A program made the translations under genes and the position numbers. From Euonymus europaeus (taxonomy: Eukaryota; Streptophyta; Magnoliopsida; Celastrales; Celastraceae), in the NCBI GenBank assembly GCA_963580455.1, contig OY756957.1, positions 2,175,001-2,239,000 of the forward strand: a stretch of DNA of 64,000 nt, given 5' to 3'. Under the pieces are notes generated by a model. That model worked only from the letters and a program-made list of their open reading frames with translations. It had not been told where the DNA came from and ran no database searches. Shown here one piece after another: positions 46,459 to 58,900 of the stretch (position 1 is the first letter of the stretch; every line of letters begins with the position of its first letter).

Positions 46459-47091
46459 TGCAGCTCAATTTGAACCACCCAATCTTCCACTTATAGCCTG
46501 GCAAGGAAAGATCATAAAAGCTGATCAGTATATGCAGCATGTGAGTAAATGATCGAGTTTTTCTAAGAAAAAAAAAATCAATCTTTGACACCTTAGAAGC
46601 TGATAAAGTGAAATAATACTTGTGCGAATACATGATCCCTTAAGACTAATTACTGGTTGGCATTTCATCGAACAGCCGTACTGCATGACAATAGAATAAG
46701 AAATACAACCCATCACCAACAAAACATTCGATGCTCATACTCACCTTTGGATTTGTAGACACGAATTCACGTTTAGTGACTGAACCAAAATTATTTCCAA
46801 AATAAAGAGGGAGGTACGCACCGTCGCAAGCTAAAGATACACCCGAACACGACGGACGACAGAGACTGGTTTGAATGAACGGTGCGTTTAGGGTCTTGTA
46901 TAAGTTTTCGATGCCGTGGCGAAGTTTTGATCGTAAGATCCTACCTCGTTCAGGGATTTGTTATTAACCCCTCCGCTGGTGAGGAAGTTATGACCGGAGC
47001 TTACCGCTACGTGACAGCGGAAGCACATAACACGTGTGATAGTAAAACAGAGAGTTGGAAACCTTTTTCTGCCTTCATTGCCAAGCAGTTA
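46459..47091 (-). promoter_or_regulatory. Upstream region of the membrane-protein gene
   Basis: Leader and promoter side of the gene at 44615-46458. No confident elements were fixed. Confidence 0.3.
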
Positions 47092-47313
47092 TGCGTCTTT
47101 GGGCTCTATTGGGCCGGCCTCCCAAGAATGAGCTCAATCCTCTTGGTTGGGAAAACTCCAGCCCAACCTCTCAAAATGGACATGGGCCGGGACTTTACTT
47201 TCTGCGTCTTTGGGCTCTATTGGGCCGGCCTCCCAAGAATGAGCTCAATCCTCTTGGTTGGAAAACGCCAGCCCAACCTCTCAAAATGGACATGGGCCGG
47301 GACTTTACTTTCT
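47092..47313 (+). repeat. 111-bp tandem duplication
   Basis: Two adjacent copies, starting TGCGTCTTTGGGCTCTATTG at 47092 and 47203. They differ only by a few bases (GGGAAAACTCC against GGAAAACGCC). Each holds TTGGGCCGGCC and AAAATGGACATGGGCC, and the GGGCC repeats recall site-II-like promoter words. Confidence 0.9.
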
Positions 47314-47861
47314 AGTTTTTGGAAATTTGGGCTCTTCCCCTGGCCCTATTTGACTTTCAATTCACAACTACTTGTCAAGACTCCTTAAAGAATATGCTGT
47401 GCCAAGATTATGCAGGTGTTATGTGGCGCAGGAGAATTAACTCTGTAGTCTGCCAGAGCTTTTCTGTGTGATTCCCCTCCCCTCCATGTAATAAAAAAAA
47501 TGAATACTTTTTTTTCAAGGCTCCTTTATTATTCTCTTACAAATTACAAATACAGTACAATACAACATATGACTAATGAGCAACCTCTATAGTTCAGCTT
47601 CAACAAAAACCTTCTACAATCATGCCAATGTCGTTTGCCACAAGCAACTCTAAATGCACATAATTCTCCGGCCACTCCGCAAGAAAAGGAGAAGAAAACA
47701 AGCACATTATCCGTTTCAAGGTCAGGTATTCCGCAAGCTGAGACTGGTTGTGCCAACTCCAGAAGCACCAGGACAAGTACCTTCGGACTCTAAACTCGTC
47801 GGACAGCTCCAAAACTAACTCCAAATGGTGGAAACATGGCCTTTCTCTGTTCAAACCAGAT
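47314..47861 (-). other. Probable 3' untranslated region of the sigma-factor gene
   Basis: Sequence downstream of the sigma-factor stop codon. The minus-strand frames at 47544-47854 have no recognisable product. Confidence 0.4.
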
Positions 47862-50800
47862 CTATAAATTCAAATAATAGCTCATGTTTTTACAGGTTTT
47901 TTCATCCCGTAATTTTTCCATTGCTTTCTTCTCTATTTGCCTTATCCACTCTCTGCTTACACGGAAAATCTTCCCAATCTCTCCGAGTGACTTTGGTTGG
48001 TTGTCAATAAGACCATATCTTAGTACCAACACTTGTCTCTCTCTTGAACCCAAGCCCTTCAACAGGACATGGACATCTTTCTTCATGTGTTCTGTCATGA
48101 CAATTTCTCCTGGACTCCTCATTGATCGATCAGGTACTGTTTCCTACATCCCCAAATTCCCAATATATTTAGTCATTTAACATATCCTTCCAAGTATGTC
48201 AGAGCAAAAGGATCACCAATGCCGTGAATGATGAGTTTCATATGAAATCCCGTGCCCAGATACCAAAATTACTACTTCTTTTGATGATGAACTCTGAGCG
48301 TATGAGTATGATGACATGCAAAATGAAAGGCCTAAAGCATATGCAGAGATAAATGAACACTTTCACCAACTTATACAGTAAATTCGCCGATATACGTTAA
48401 CTTTTCTACATATAAAATATTTTAGTTGGTTAACACACAAACATGCCATCAAAACTAACAAAATATTAGAAAAGAAAACATTGCCAACATAAAAGTTCTC
48501 TTCATGGAATGAAGACCTCCTGATCCTTCAGGGTTTCACAATAATTAAAGGAGTGTGCCAAAACAGACTATAGAGTAAAAACAGTTCAGTTTGGTTTCAG
48601 AATTACTGGCCCAGTACAATCCACCATTTTTTTAAAGAAAACTGAACCAAACCAATTTCTTAAGAAAATGAATATAATCGTATAGTGTGTTTGTGTGTGT
48701 CAGAATGTGTGTAATAGGCATAGGCTACAGTTGTTGTTTCAAGAGTCCAAAATGAAGCAGCACAACAGTGTAAACAATCATGGGAAAGCACTGAGAAAGG
48801 GAAAGATGCGAGAAATAAAGAGGGAGACATAACTCTATCATACCGTATATTTTGAACCATGAAAATCTCCCTTTTTATGATCGATTGAACCAACAACCCT
48901 CAGGCACTGGGTAGCAGCTTTAATTTTAGCCAAAGAAAGACCGGTGTACTTTGCAATTTCAAAATCATCGGCATGTTTCCCATGGCGGTTCTTGAGGAAT
49001 TTCCGAGCTAACTGTATCTGATTTATTTTACCTTTTAAAGCACACTAGAAAAGAAAGATGAACAGGAAAATAGCACAAGGATCAAGCTCCACCACCATAG
49101 CACTAACTGAAGGATAATATAAAGAAACAACCTCAAAGGGATGGAAGGAACATACAGGAATTCGGATCCCTCTGGCATACTGTGTCACCATCCTTGACAT
49201 GTATTTTCTTATCCAATATTGAACATAGGTTGAGAATTTGTACCCCCTTGTATGATCAAACCTTTCAGCACCTTGTAGAACACCCAGATTTCCTGCCTTT
49301 ACAGAGATGCATACACCAAATTATTCAATAACGGGAATATTTTTGAAAAAATAGGGAAGTCAAATGAAACGTAACACAGTAATTTTTTTTTCACAGTGCA
49401 AGACTTGTACTCAATTACAATGCTTATATCCACTTATGCATTGATCTAATGGCAAAGAAAATGTCAACAAAGTACACTTTCTTCTTTAATTTTCCATTAC
49501 ACTACGCAACACAAAATTCCATTGTACAATGAAAAATTCGCTAAGCAAATACATCCTTTGCTCCTTTCATATGGATTTAACATAATAAAAAAAAGGGTAA
49601 ACAACTCATATGCACTAGGCTCTCGCTGTGGGCGGAATAGAAGACATGTATGATATACACATAACTTTCCCCCCACATAATAATATGTGGAGAGACGGTT
49701 TCTAAGAATTGAACCTATGACTTCTAAGTTGCAACCCTGAAAGCCTGAAACTCTACTACTAGGTCATATACTCGCTCATACAAATTTCACTTAACTTAAT
49801 ATCTCCCTAAAAACTGAATCATGAATTATTCACAAAAAAAGAATGATACCCAATGTCATATATTTTACATATAATATAATCAAAGCAAAACACTTAAAAG
49901 AACCATATCCTTTCTATATGGAAGCAAAACTTTAGAAGTATTGCATTGATAGGTATAAGCAAACAATATTAAAAGAGAACGGGAAACATTGAACAGAACA
50001 CAATCAAATATATTGAAATAAATAGGACAAACCTGAAGCAGATCTTCTACGGCTATTGCCTTTCCCCTGTAGTGCCTTGCCAGGTACAGAATTAAAGCCC
50101 GAGTGCTCCTTAAAAGCTCATCCCTACAATACCAACCAAAACTCAGATCCTGCTGCAGCACTTTCTCATCAACTCCAGCTGCCTCTGCCCAGCAACTTAA
50201 GCTGGATACTCTTCCAGTCTGCTCCTCCAGCCTCATTCTGATTCTTTCCAATTCTGCAACCACCTGCAACAACATACATTGAAACTGTAAAGGATATTCT
50301 GAAATGTGAAGATAAAAATATCTATTTGGCATAATAGAAGTTTAATGTACCTTAACTCCCTTAGAAAGTTCAGCCTCATTCATTGTGATCATCAATCTTC
50401 TAGTCTTGGTCCTTGATGTTCTTCTCGGGGAAGAAATACTCGGCCGTTGAATATCCTTTTCAATGGTTTCTGAGGGCAATGACCGACTACAACCTTTAGT
50501 TCCTTTTCTTCTTGATTTTCTTTGTCCTTTTTTTCCAGAACTAACCACATGTTCACCGGTGTCATTACGATTTGTGCTGTGTATGTTGTACTCTATAACA
50601 GGTTCAGTGTAAACATCAGACAAGTCAAAAATATTAGGAGTTTCTGCAGTTCTAGGTAGACATGTATCAAATAATTTCAGAGCACCGAGCCTTCCTAGCT
50701 GTAAAAGTATATCCTTTTCCAACCTAAGCACATCTGAATCAGCAACTGTCTCCTCCAAAATTTCAAGATTGTCCAATAACAAATTAAAACGCGAACCCTT

Positions 50801-51770
50801 TTCCTCCCTTGAGCTTGTGGATGGACTACTATCCTGGACAGGAAATTTTATATCATCAGTCATTACATTAAGACACCGCAAGAACTCTTTGCTAAAATTA
50901 GTCTTAGAGTAATAACTAGATCTTAGGTAGCCTGAAAAATCTTAGGTTGCTAGAAAACACACAAGTGACAGAAAAATATGTATGTATATATATAAATGAA
51001 GTGTTGATAATAAAAAACACAATGCTGACCTTCATTTCCTCCATTTCATAATCCTCTTTGTCCAAGGTTTGTTGAGTAGCAGATGCATATGCTCTCAAAG
51101 AATCTTTGTGGATAACTTCACTCTCCTCAGAAAGGACAGAAACAAAGGATAACCTTGCTGGGTTGGAAGTAGTCTCCCAGCCTCTCACTGCACGATTTAA
51201 AACTCACAACCTTAGTGTTACACATGGTAGATTACAGGAAAGTGTGAGCAATATGTCAATACGTGCTCAATTGTGGATGTAGTTCACTAATAATCATGGT
51301 AACAAAGCAGAATGGACTTTTCATTTTAGCATTCTTTACGCAATGTAACATATCTGCTCTAATCATGGAGTCAATAGATGAAGAACTTGAAAAACATTGC
51401 CTTCTAGGATTATTAAATATTAGTACAAAGCCATAAATCTGCAAACAATCATTCATTTATCAGTTACAGTTGATCAAATTTGTAGAAGCCGCGGATAAAC
51501 CAAACAATTACCAACTCTACAAGTTCTACATGAACGATTACTTCCCAGTAAAAAATTTCGTGGAAAATATAAGGTAATGAAGTCATTCAAACGATTCAAT
51601 TAAGGCCAGATTTACTTCAAAACGAAGGAATTCACTCATGTTCAACGAACAGACCTGTAGATAAAATGGAACTCACCGAGAGACAAAGAGAGCCTGGAAG
51701 GTGGATTGTTTAGGGAGTGGGATTGAATAGGAAAACCCCACTTGAGATTTAGTCTAAAACCCAATCCCAT
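47862..51770 (-). CDS. SIG3: Plastid RNA polymerase sigma factor (SIG3-like)
   Basis: Seven exons on the minus strand: 51770-51677, 51187-51030, 50833-50351, 50263-50033, 49296-49156, 49044-48844 and 48143-47862. The frame is continuous for 529 residues. Nuclear-encoded sigma factors direct the bacterial-type plastid RNA polymerase to its promoters. The N-terminus ([19 protein letters not shown]) is Ser/basic-rich like a plastid transit peptide. Region 1.2/2.1 is [17 protein letters not shown], region 2.2-2.4 includes [18 protein letters not shown] and [15 protein letters not shown], region 3 has [12 protein letters not shown], and region 4 includes [16 protein letters not shown] and the helix-turn-helix [19 protein letters not shown]. 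The exon starting at 49044 is needed to join RIP to the region 3 text. The long variable N-terminal part and the end YYLNL suggest SIG3, from memory; other SIG subgroups are possible. Confidence 0.93.
49586..49770 (-). mobile_element. Au-like SINE in a sigma-factor intron
   Basis: Read on the minus strand, ATGACCTAGTAGTAG (49753-49767) resembles an A box and GGTTCAATTCTT (49703-49714) a B box. The 3' end GCCTAGTGCATATGAGTTG followed by TTTACCC and a T run matches the ending style of the plant Au SINE family. Length is ~185 bp, the usual Au size. It lies in the intron between exons 4 and 5 of the sigma-factor gene, in the same orientation. I found no clean target duplication. Confidence 0.68.
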
Positions 51771-52215
51771 GCTGTTCTTCTCCTCCTTGTACCGTAAATT
51801 TTAGAGATGCAGAGTTCATGGAATCACATGGAATCACGGAGTTTCTTAAGCGACAGACAACTTCAGCAGGCACAAATTAATTAAATTCAAGATTGTGGGT
51901 ACGTTGACTCTCGACCACTGGTTCTTCATCTCTTCATCTCCAGCATGAATCAGCGAAGTCTCGCCATTTAAATGATCCAATTTAAACAGAAAATGAAAAT
52001 AAAATAAAATAAAAAAGTACTTCTTTACTTGCATAAAATATCTGAAAGGAGTTCTGGTCCTACTGGGCCAACCAATAGAACCAGATTGAAGCGTTGACCG
52101 CTAATTTCAATCATTGTATCAAATCGGGCCAAGATTTAAGGGGCCGGGCTCTATTTATATGGGTCTGATGGGCTAACCATCAGGCCCAATAAACCCATCA
52201 GATCTAAATAAGCCT
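51771..52215. other. Upstream region of the sigma-factor gene
   Basis: Leader and promoter side of the sigma-factor gene. No confident elements; GGGCC words occur near 52066 and 52142. Confidence 0.3.
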
Positions 52216-52225
52216 ATTGAAATAT

Positions 52226-53172
52226 GGGTGCAGCTATTTGCACACGAAATTGAATTAAATACACACATTTTTTTGAAATTTTTAATTTATTAAATTATTG
52301 TTATAACAAACTATGTAAAAACCTCTTTTAGTTTTTGTGCCATGATTGCAATCTCCAATCTCAAAAAATTTAGACGCCATATCCACAAAATATAAAAACC
52401 AAGATCCAATTCATTATATCTTCTCAATCTCCATTTGCAAATACATCATTTTTTTTCTCTGTTTCTTCTACAATCCCGCCTACCCCAGTTGTTCATTCAA
52501 CACAAAATTTATACTTTATTTCTTTATTCTCCGGACAATGTCAAGGTACTCATTCAAGCTGCCTCTCTCAGTCACCTCTCTCTAACTTCCTCTTATACCT
52601 CTCCTACCAAATTTTCATTAAAGTCCATAATCTCTGACAAACCTCTCCCAAACTCTTTCTATTTCGACTCTCGAAGTCCGTTTGATCAGTCGAATGGAGC
52701 CATAATTTATCGAGCCGCTATCATGTCTGCAATTGCTTTAATTTCTCAATCATATTGTTTGCCAATCATATTGCTTTATGTGTATGAGTGTATTTCTGTT
52801 ACCTTTTTCTATGCAAGTTTTGCATCATGTTTATCTAATTATGATAGGAAGTTGGAGGTTTGAGACATCATTGTCATCTTCAACCCGTTAGACTGTGTTT
52901 AGGAGAGAACTAGCTGATGGAAAAATATTTGTAATTTATATGGCCTTAGAAGAAATGTCTACATACCTTGGAATGCTTAGATAATCACAGAGCAGCATGC
53001 ATGGAAGGAATTTGCTCAGATTCTTGAGAATTTGGTCTGGGTGGTGAAGAACATATTAGAAATTTTTATGAAAGGGTAATTTAGTGCGATTAATGTGTGT
53101 ATTTAAAAAAATGCGAGATATATTTAATAAGTGTGTGTACTAAATCTAACTTTGTGTGTAAATAGTAGCTCC
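52226..53172. mobile_element. MULE-like non-autonomous transposon
   Basis: A 947-bp segment. The left end GGGTGCAGCTATTTGCACAC pairs with the complement of GTGTGTAAATAGTAGCTCC on the right. ATTGAAATAT is duplicated at both flanks (52216-52225 and 53173-53182); 9-10 bp fits the Mutator superfamily. The interior contains overlapping short frames (52346-52863) without a known domain. It could be a Pack-MULE carrying a gene piece, but I could not identify one. Confidence 0.75.
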
Positions 53173-53182
53173 ATTGAAATAT

Positions 53183-54462
53183 TTCTTTTTTGGGCTCGCT
53201 TACCGTGGAAAGCAAGCCCAAAACTAATAGACTCACTTCACAATAAATTACTTGCTCTTATTTTTAGCCCAAGGGAATTACTTTAGATAATCATCCCATA
53301 TGTTGACGATACATAGATACATATTGCTATTTTTTATAAAAAATAAATAAAATAGACCCCAGGAAACTGAGCAAAATACAAAAGTTCAATTTGAAGCTCT
53401 CAAAGAGGTTATCTGGTAATTTGAATTGTTCTGCTTGTGATGTTTTTTGTTCTGTTGGAGTCTTTTATTCTGTGTTGCGTGATGTTTGCAAAGCTGACGG
53501 TTCATTGAAGCAATTACTTGAGCATGTATCGAGTAATCCAATGGAATTGCTAAGTAGTCATCCTACTTGTGAGCTGGTTTATAATTATATAGGATCCGAT
53601 TGGTTTTGTTGTTCTATGTGAATCTATAGGATCCGATTGGTAATTGAAGTAAAAAGTTCCCTCCTCTCAAAGGAGTTGTTGGAGGCATATATAAATAATG
53701 TTTTCTGGAAGGAGGTAGAATCCGGAAGAATCATTACCTGGTAGTGAATAGCTTGGAAAGAGCTCTTAAAAACTCTGATGTAAACAGCCTTCGGGTCCCA
53801 ACACAACCAGATGCAATCCTTAAGAGCTCGATCATAGCTGTGAATCAAAGACCAACTAGGACAACTTGAAAATAATAATAATGATAATTTGCTGCTAATT
53901 TGCTCAATTTACAACCGCGTTATCCGGTAACTCAGTTGACCTGAACCCGATAGCTCAAAACTTTAGAACCGGGTTTGAGGCTTTAAAAAACCCGGTCCGA
54001 TAATCCAGGAATCCGGTGTGCAGCTCTACTCATGAGAGTGAGACAGTCACGACTCATGAGCAATCCATGCATGTTAACGGGCCCAACAAAGTCTGGGCCG
54101 TTCATCTGGCCAAATGGGCCGGTGATGGGTCTCATTCTGGTAGCATTCCCATGTGTTCGACTGTTTTGCAATTTTCCTCAATGATCCTTAGAGTGGTTGT
54201 AGAGTGGAGAGAGAGACCCGTGGTCCAGTATAGAAGATCAAACGTGGAGCAAAATGAAAATAATAATAATAAAATGTTTACAAGGTTATTTTACAAAAAA
54301 AATTTATAATAGCTGAAAATTTTGAGTCTGAAGAAATAATATTAACAAATGGATCTGTAAAAATAATTTTGCGAAAAAGCTAAAAAAGAATAACTAATAA
54401 AAAACTAAAATTCAATCTTTTGAGATTTCGAGATAGAATAATAATACAAAGAGTTAAAGAAG
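53183..54462. other. Spacer with unrecognised frames
   Basis: A frame at 53391-53621 encodes a Ser/Leu/Cys-rich peptide of no known family. GTGCAGCTCTACT near 54017 with CCGGGTTT/AACCCGG words around 53970-54010 hints at the end of a decayed hAT-like MITE. No gene can be supported. Confidence 0.3.
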
Positions 54463-54850
54463 TAGGGTTATAAATGAGTCGAGCCGGGCCAAGTTTTGGC
54501 ATGCTTAGGAACTCATCCTATTTTTGTTTGACTCAAATTTCATAGAGTTTGAAAAAAATGAACTCAAGCTCGACTGATTAAGAAATGTCAAAGCTCGAGC
54601 CCTATTCGTTACACATCCATTTATGTAAAAAAATATATTATTTGAAAATAATATATATTTTTCAGAAATTACTAATAGTTACAAGAAACGACATTCAACT
54701 TTCAAAATACTTAAAATATAAAAAATTCAATTATATTAATATATATTGCTTAAGATCAAGCCCGACCATTTTAGTAAACAAGCTTGAAAAGATGCCCAAA
54801 TTCAACTCGTTTATGAAAAAATTAGAGACTCGAGCTGTATGTGAATAGCT
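54463..54850. mobile_element. Decayed relative of the 7438-8556 hAT element
   Basis: TAGGGTTATAAATGAGTCGAGCC at 54463 resembles the TAGGGGTGTAAACGAGCCGAGCC terminus of the first hAT element. CAAGCTCGA, AGCTCGAGCC and ACTCGAGCT words recur to about 54850. The right terminus and target duplication are not clear. Confidence 0.4.
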
Positions 54851-55700
54851 CTGAAGGCAATATGTCCCCATTAATGTTTTTTTTTTATTATCTTACCTCT
54901 GTACAAAATGATCTCATATACTTATTAACATTAACAAAATACGTTTATTAATAGAGTCACATTCATAAAACACAAGTTCTTATACATTTTTCTCTCCCAA
55001 TTTTAATCAAGCCAACAAATTTCTTATTCCCATATTGTCCCCATTAAATTTATTAGGGTTGTCGATGGTTAGTTTGTCTTTTTTTACGTATTTTACTCAA
55101 ACCGTTTTGTTGGTTATATGTTGATTTTTCAGTTTTTAATCGATTTTTTGATCGGTCTTATATGTAACCTTTTTTTTGTTGAAAAAAAATCTATCAAACC
55201 ATTAGGTTTTGACGTTTTTTTTTATAATCATAAAATTTACATCAAAATCAATAGTGATCCCACCTTTATTACAAAAATGTAGCTAGGTAATCATCAACAT
55301 CAACAAATACGCCTCTTAATATAATCACATAGACAAACACATATTTTAATACAATTTTACTAGTCCATTAAAATTGCATCATGATAGCTTGGCCTGTTAC
55401 ACTCATAAAAAAATAAATAAAATATCACATAGAATAATTGTCAAAATAAAAAATTTAAACAAAATATAATAAAATACAAAATACAAAAAGTGGTGATGTA
55501 GCTAGATAATCTTCTATATCAACAAATACGCCTCTTAATATAATCACATTTACAAACACATATTTTAATATAATTTTATTAACCTGTTAAAATGATAGCT
55601 AGGATAGCCTGGCCTGTTACACTCATTAAAAAATAAATAAAATATCACATAGGTCGATAGCGATGTGGTTAGTTAATTAATCATCAATGTCATCGGGCTT
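54851..55700. other. AT-rich dispersed repeats
   Basis: AACACATATTTTAATA and CAACAAATACGCCTCTTAAT each occur twice (around 55300-55440 and 55520-55650), giving a ~220-bp spaced duplication. Phrases are shared with the repeats at 13640, 20960 and 31313. No gene. Confidence 0.5.
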
Positions 55701-55909
55701 CGTTGTCGCTCTTTAGCGTCTCTCACATAGAAACAACCACAAAGTAGCACTCCATCGCCTCCTCGTCCAGAGATCTGGATACGTGATTTTCACATCGATA
55801 ATCGAAGGTACTTCTTTCATTTATCAATTTACTCGATTCCTTTCCAGATCTAACAATTCGACCTCATGTTGTTCTTTTTTGTTTTTCACTCTGTTTTGAC
55901 AGATCGAGC

Positions 55910-58900
55910 ATGGATTTCATGAAGGTCATCGATCAAACCGTCCGTGAAATGTGAGTTTCCATTTCTGTGAAATGCATCTTCTGCAGATCAATCAATTTCG
56001 GATACCATCTGAAGATATTTTTCATTATTTTCTGTTTATGTGATTTCAGTAAGAGGGAGGTGAATCTTAAAGTATTGAAGGTCCCTGAGACTGAACAAAA
56101 GGTAAATAATTTATCCAAATCTATGTAAGCATGTGTTAATATATGTTCCTCGATGTTTGCCTCGTGCATATGTAAGTACGGGTTTTTTTCAGTGTTTTTT
56201 GTTTTTGTTTTTTCGGAGTGCTTATGGTAGAGATTTGGATATTTTTTATACATTTAAGTTTGGATATGTGGTTTGGTAATGGGGGACGTATGATGCTCAT
56301 ATGGAGATGTTTTCCATTATAGATTCATGTAATAATTATTTTTTCCCGTTAGTAATATAGGTATTGGATGCAACCGATGATGAACCTTGGGGTCCTCATG
56401 GCACTGCATTGGCTGAAATAGCTCAGGCCACAAAAAAATTGTAACTTCCACCTCTTGTTCTTTCTCCCACGCTTTGCTTTTAAATATTGTTTCTAATAAT
56501 GATTTTTCACAAGGAAGCTTTCTTGGCTATTCTGTAATATCTTATCCATTTCACTATATAGCACCGAATGCCAGATGGTCATGAATGTTCTATGGACTAG
56601 ACTGAGCGAGACTGGCAAGGGTTGGCGTTTTGTCTACAAGGTAAAGCTCTCTCTCTAGCTTGGAGCCGAGGGATACAAATTATAATATTCCAAATCTTTC
56701 TTTTTCAATTTTTTGGCTCATTTTTCTTATTCATTGTCAGCCTTTAATATCTATAATTTTTTCTGCATCAGGCTTTGTCCGTTATTGAGTATCTAGTGTC
56801 CCATGGATCCGAAAGGGCAGTTGATGACATAATTGAACATACTATGCAGATCTCAGTGAGGGCTTTCTCTAACATTCTATTATACTTTTATGTGCATATC
56901 TTAATAACTACCAATGTTGATTTTTTATAAATTTCAATCATCCCTTTTTTTTGTGCTTGGTGAAGTCACTGACAGGTTTTGAATATGTCGAGCCAAATGG
57001 AAAGGATGTCGGACTGAATGTAAGGAAGAAGGCAGAGAATATCGCGTCTCTTTTGAATAATAGAGAAAAAATAGAAGAAGTTAGGAATAAAGCTGCTGCA
57101 AACCGTGACAAGTATGCTGATTTTTTTAAGAATTTTATATCATCTGATTAACTCCTATTGTTGCAATTAACTGAACTGAGTGCATGAACCTTTTCAGGTT
57201 CTTTGGTCTTTCATCTACCGGAATAACGTCAGGGTCAAAATCTCTGGGTGGGGGCAACTTTCAGAGTGGTGATCGATATGGAGGCTTTGGTGGTTCTAGA
57301 GAAGATGACAACTTTAGAAGCAGCTACAAAGACCAGGATCGATACAGTGAAGAAAGGACTGATAAAGATTCTTTTGGAAAGTCACGTCGAGGCATTATGA
57401 GTGAGAGCCAGGGGAATGGATTAAAAAAAGGATCTACATATTATGGAAGGTTCAACTTTCTTCCTGTTCTTGATTGGTTGGAAATTCAAATTTATGTTTC
57501 CTACATCATTATGTAAGTTTAGCATTTGAAGTACTTCCGTCCTTGGACTTTCCTTTCCATTCAGATCAGTGTTCTAGTTCCTATTTGCTACTACACATCC
57601 ATGTTGTGTTCTTTGAATTCTTTTATTTGTTGTGTTATTGTCTCAATTCATTCCCTTTTTGATGTTATCATTTTTCAAAGTGATGTTATCATTTTTCAAA
57701 GTGATGTTATCATTTTATTTTGAAACACTGTATTGTGCTTGTTCACACACAAAAGGCAAATATGATTATCCACAAAAATTTCCTGATTATTTGCTACTTT
57801 TTAAAAAATAAATTAAGAGTTTGTTATTTTGCAGCAAGGATCAAAATAATAAGTCATCTAGTACATCAAAGTCATCAGCAAAGTTATATGAGTCTGACAA
57901 GTACAGTTCAACTCATTCCCAAAGCTCAAGTGTACCTGCGAATAATAATGACGAAGATTTTGACGACTTTGATCCTCGGGGAACCTTAAGCAGTAGTAAG
58001 TATTCTGAAGTATGTCTCATGGTGTGCAGAGTTACGTCAAAGGTCTACATATCTGCCAATGTTGTTCTGTATATGTTTTGCCGTATCAGCAATCATAATT
58101 CCATGTAACTGTTTCAAAGCAATTGCCATTGATATGTTGTCCGAGGCATCATTGATAAATGCGGGCCTCTTGTTTTTTTATGACTATAGGTGTGCTAGAA
58201 ATGCCTTTTGTGCTAAAATTTTAATATCTTGCCTTGTTCCAAAAAAAATTCATATCTTGGTTTGGTAATGCTTCCCTCTTAAATAATTCTCTTAGAAACA
58301 ACAGCTGTCATACTTTTGAGTTTCAGCACAGTGTTTTCTTCTTTAGCATGATCAAAGTATTTTCAGCAGAACGACATCTAATAATACTATCAACTGCCAA
58401 ATTAGGGTGTTTTTTCCTTCTTCAATAAGATACTTGATAGCATGTACCGATGCACTTTGTATGAAATCATGATTTGCCTTATTCTACAGAGCCAGCTGCA
58501 GGGAGCTCTAACCAAGTGGATCTATTTGGACAAAGTTTTGTTGGTGATCTCTTGGATGTGACGCCATCTGTTCCCTCAGAAACATCTGCTGTGAATAGCA
58601 ATCCATCGGAAGTTGATCTGTTTGCCGGTGCGACTTTTGTATCAGCATCTTCCGAAATTGAAAAGGGTCCAAGCTTTCAGTCTCAGGTCTGATACTTTTC
58701 AATCTCAGTTTCGAGCAACGCAATAACTTGGGGTGATCTTATTTTGTGTTTTGTTTGAGACTGGATAATACTGTTACATAGTTTTACCTTTTCAGTGAGA
58801 TTATATGTTTTTGTGATGCCGTTCCAATCGTCTTTGTATTTTGATTATTTCAACCCTGGAGTTGCCTGTAATTTGGTCCCAGTTGCTTGAACTTGGAATT

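Noticed and set aside
46882..47388. 168-codon plus-strand frame with an internal repeat
   Set aside because: The length comes from the 111-bp tandem duplication; there is no family match and no conserved motif.
53391..53621. 76-codon plus-strand frame
   Set aside because: Possible gene scrap, but no recognised motif and no flanking exons.
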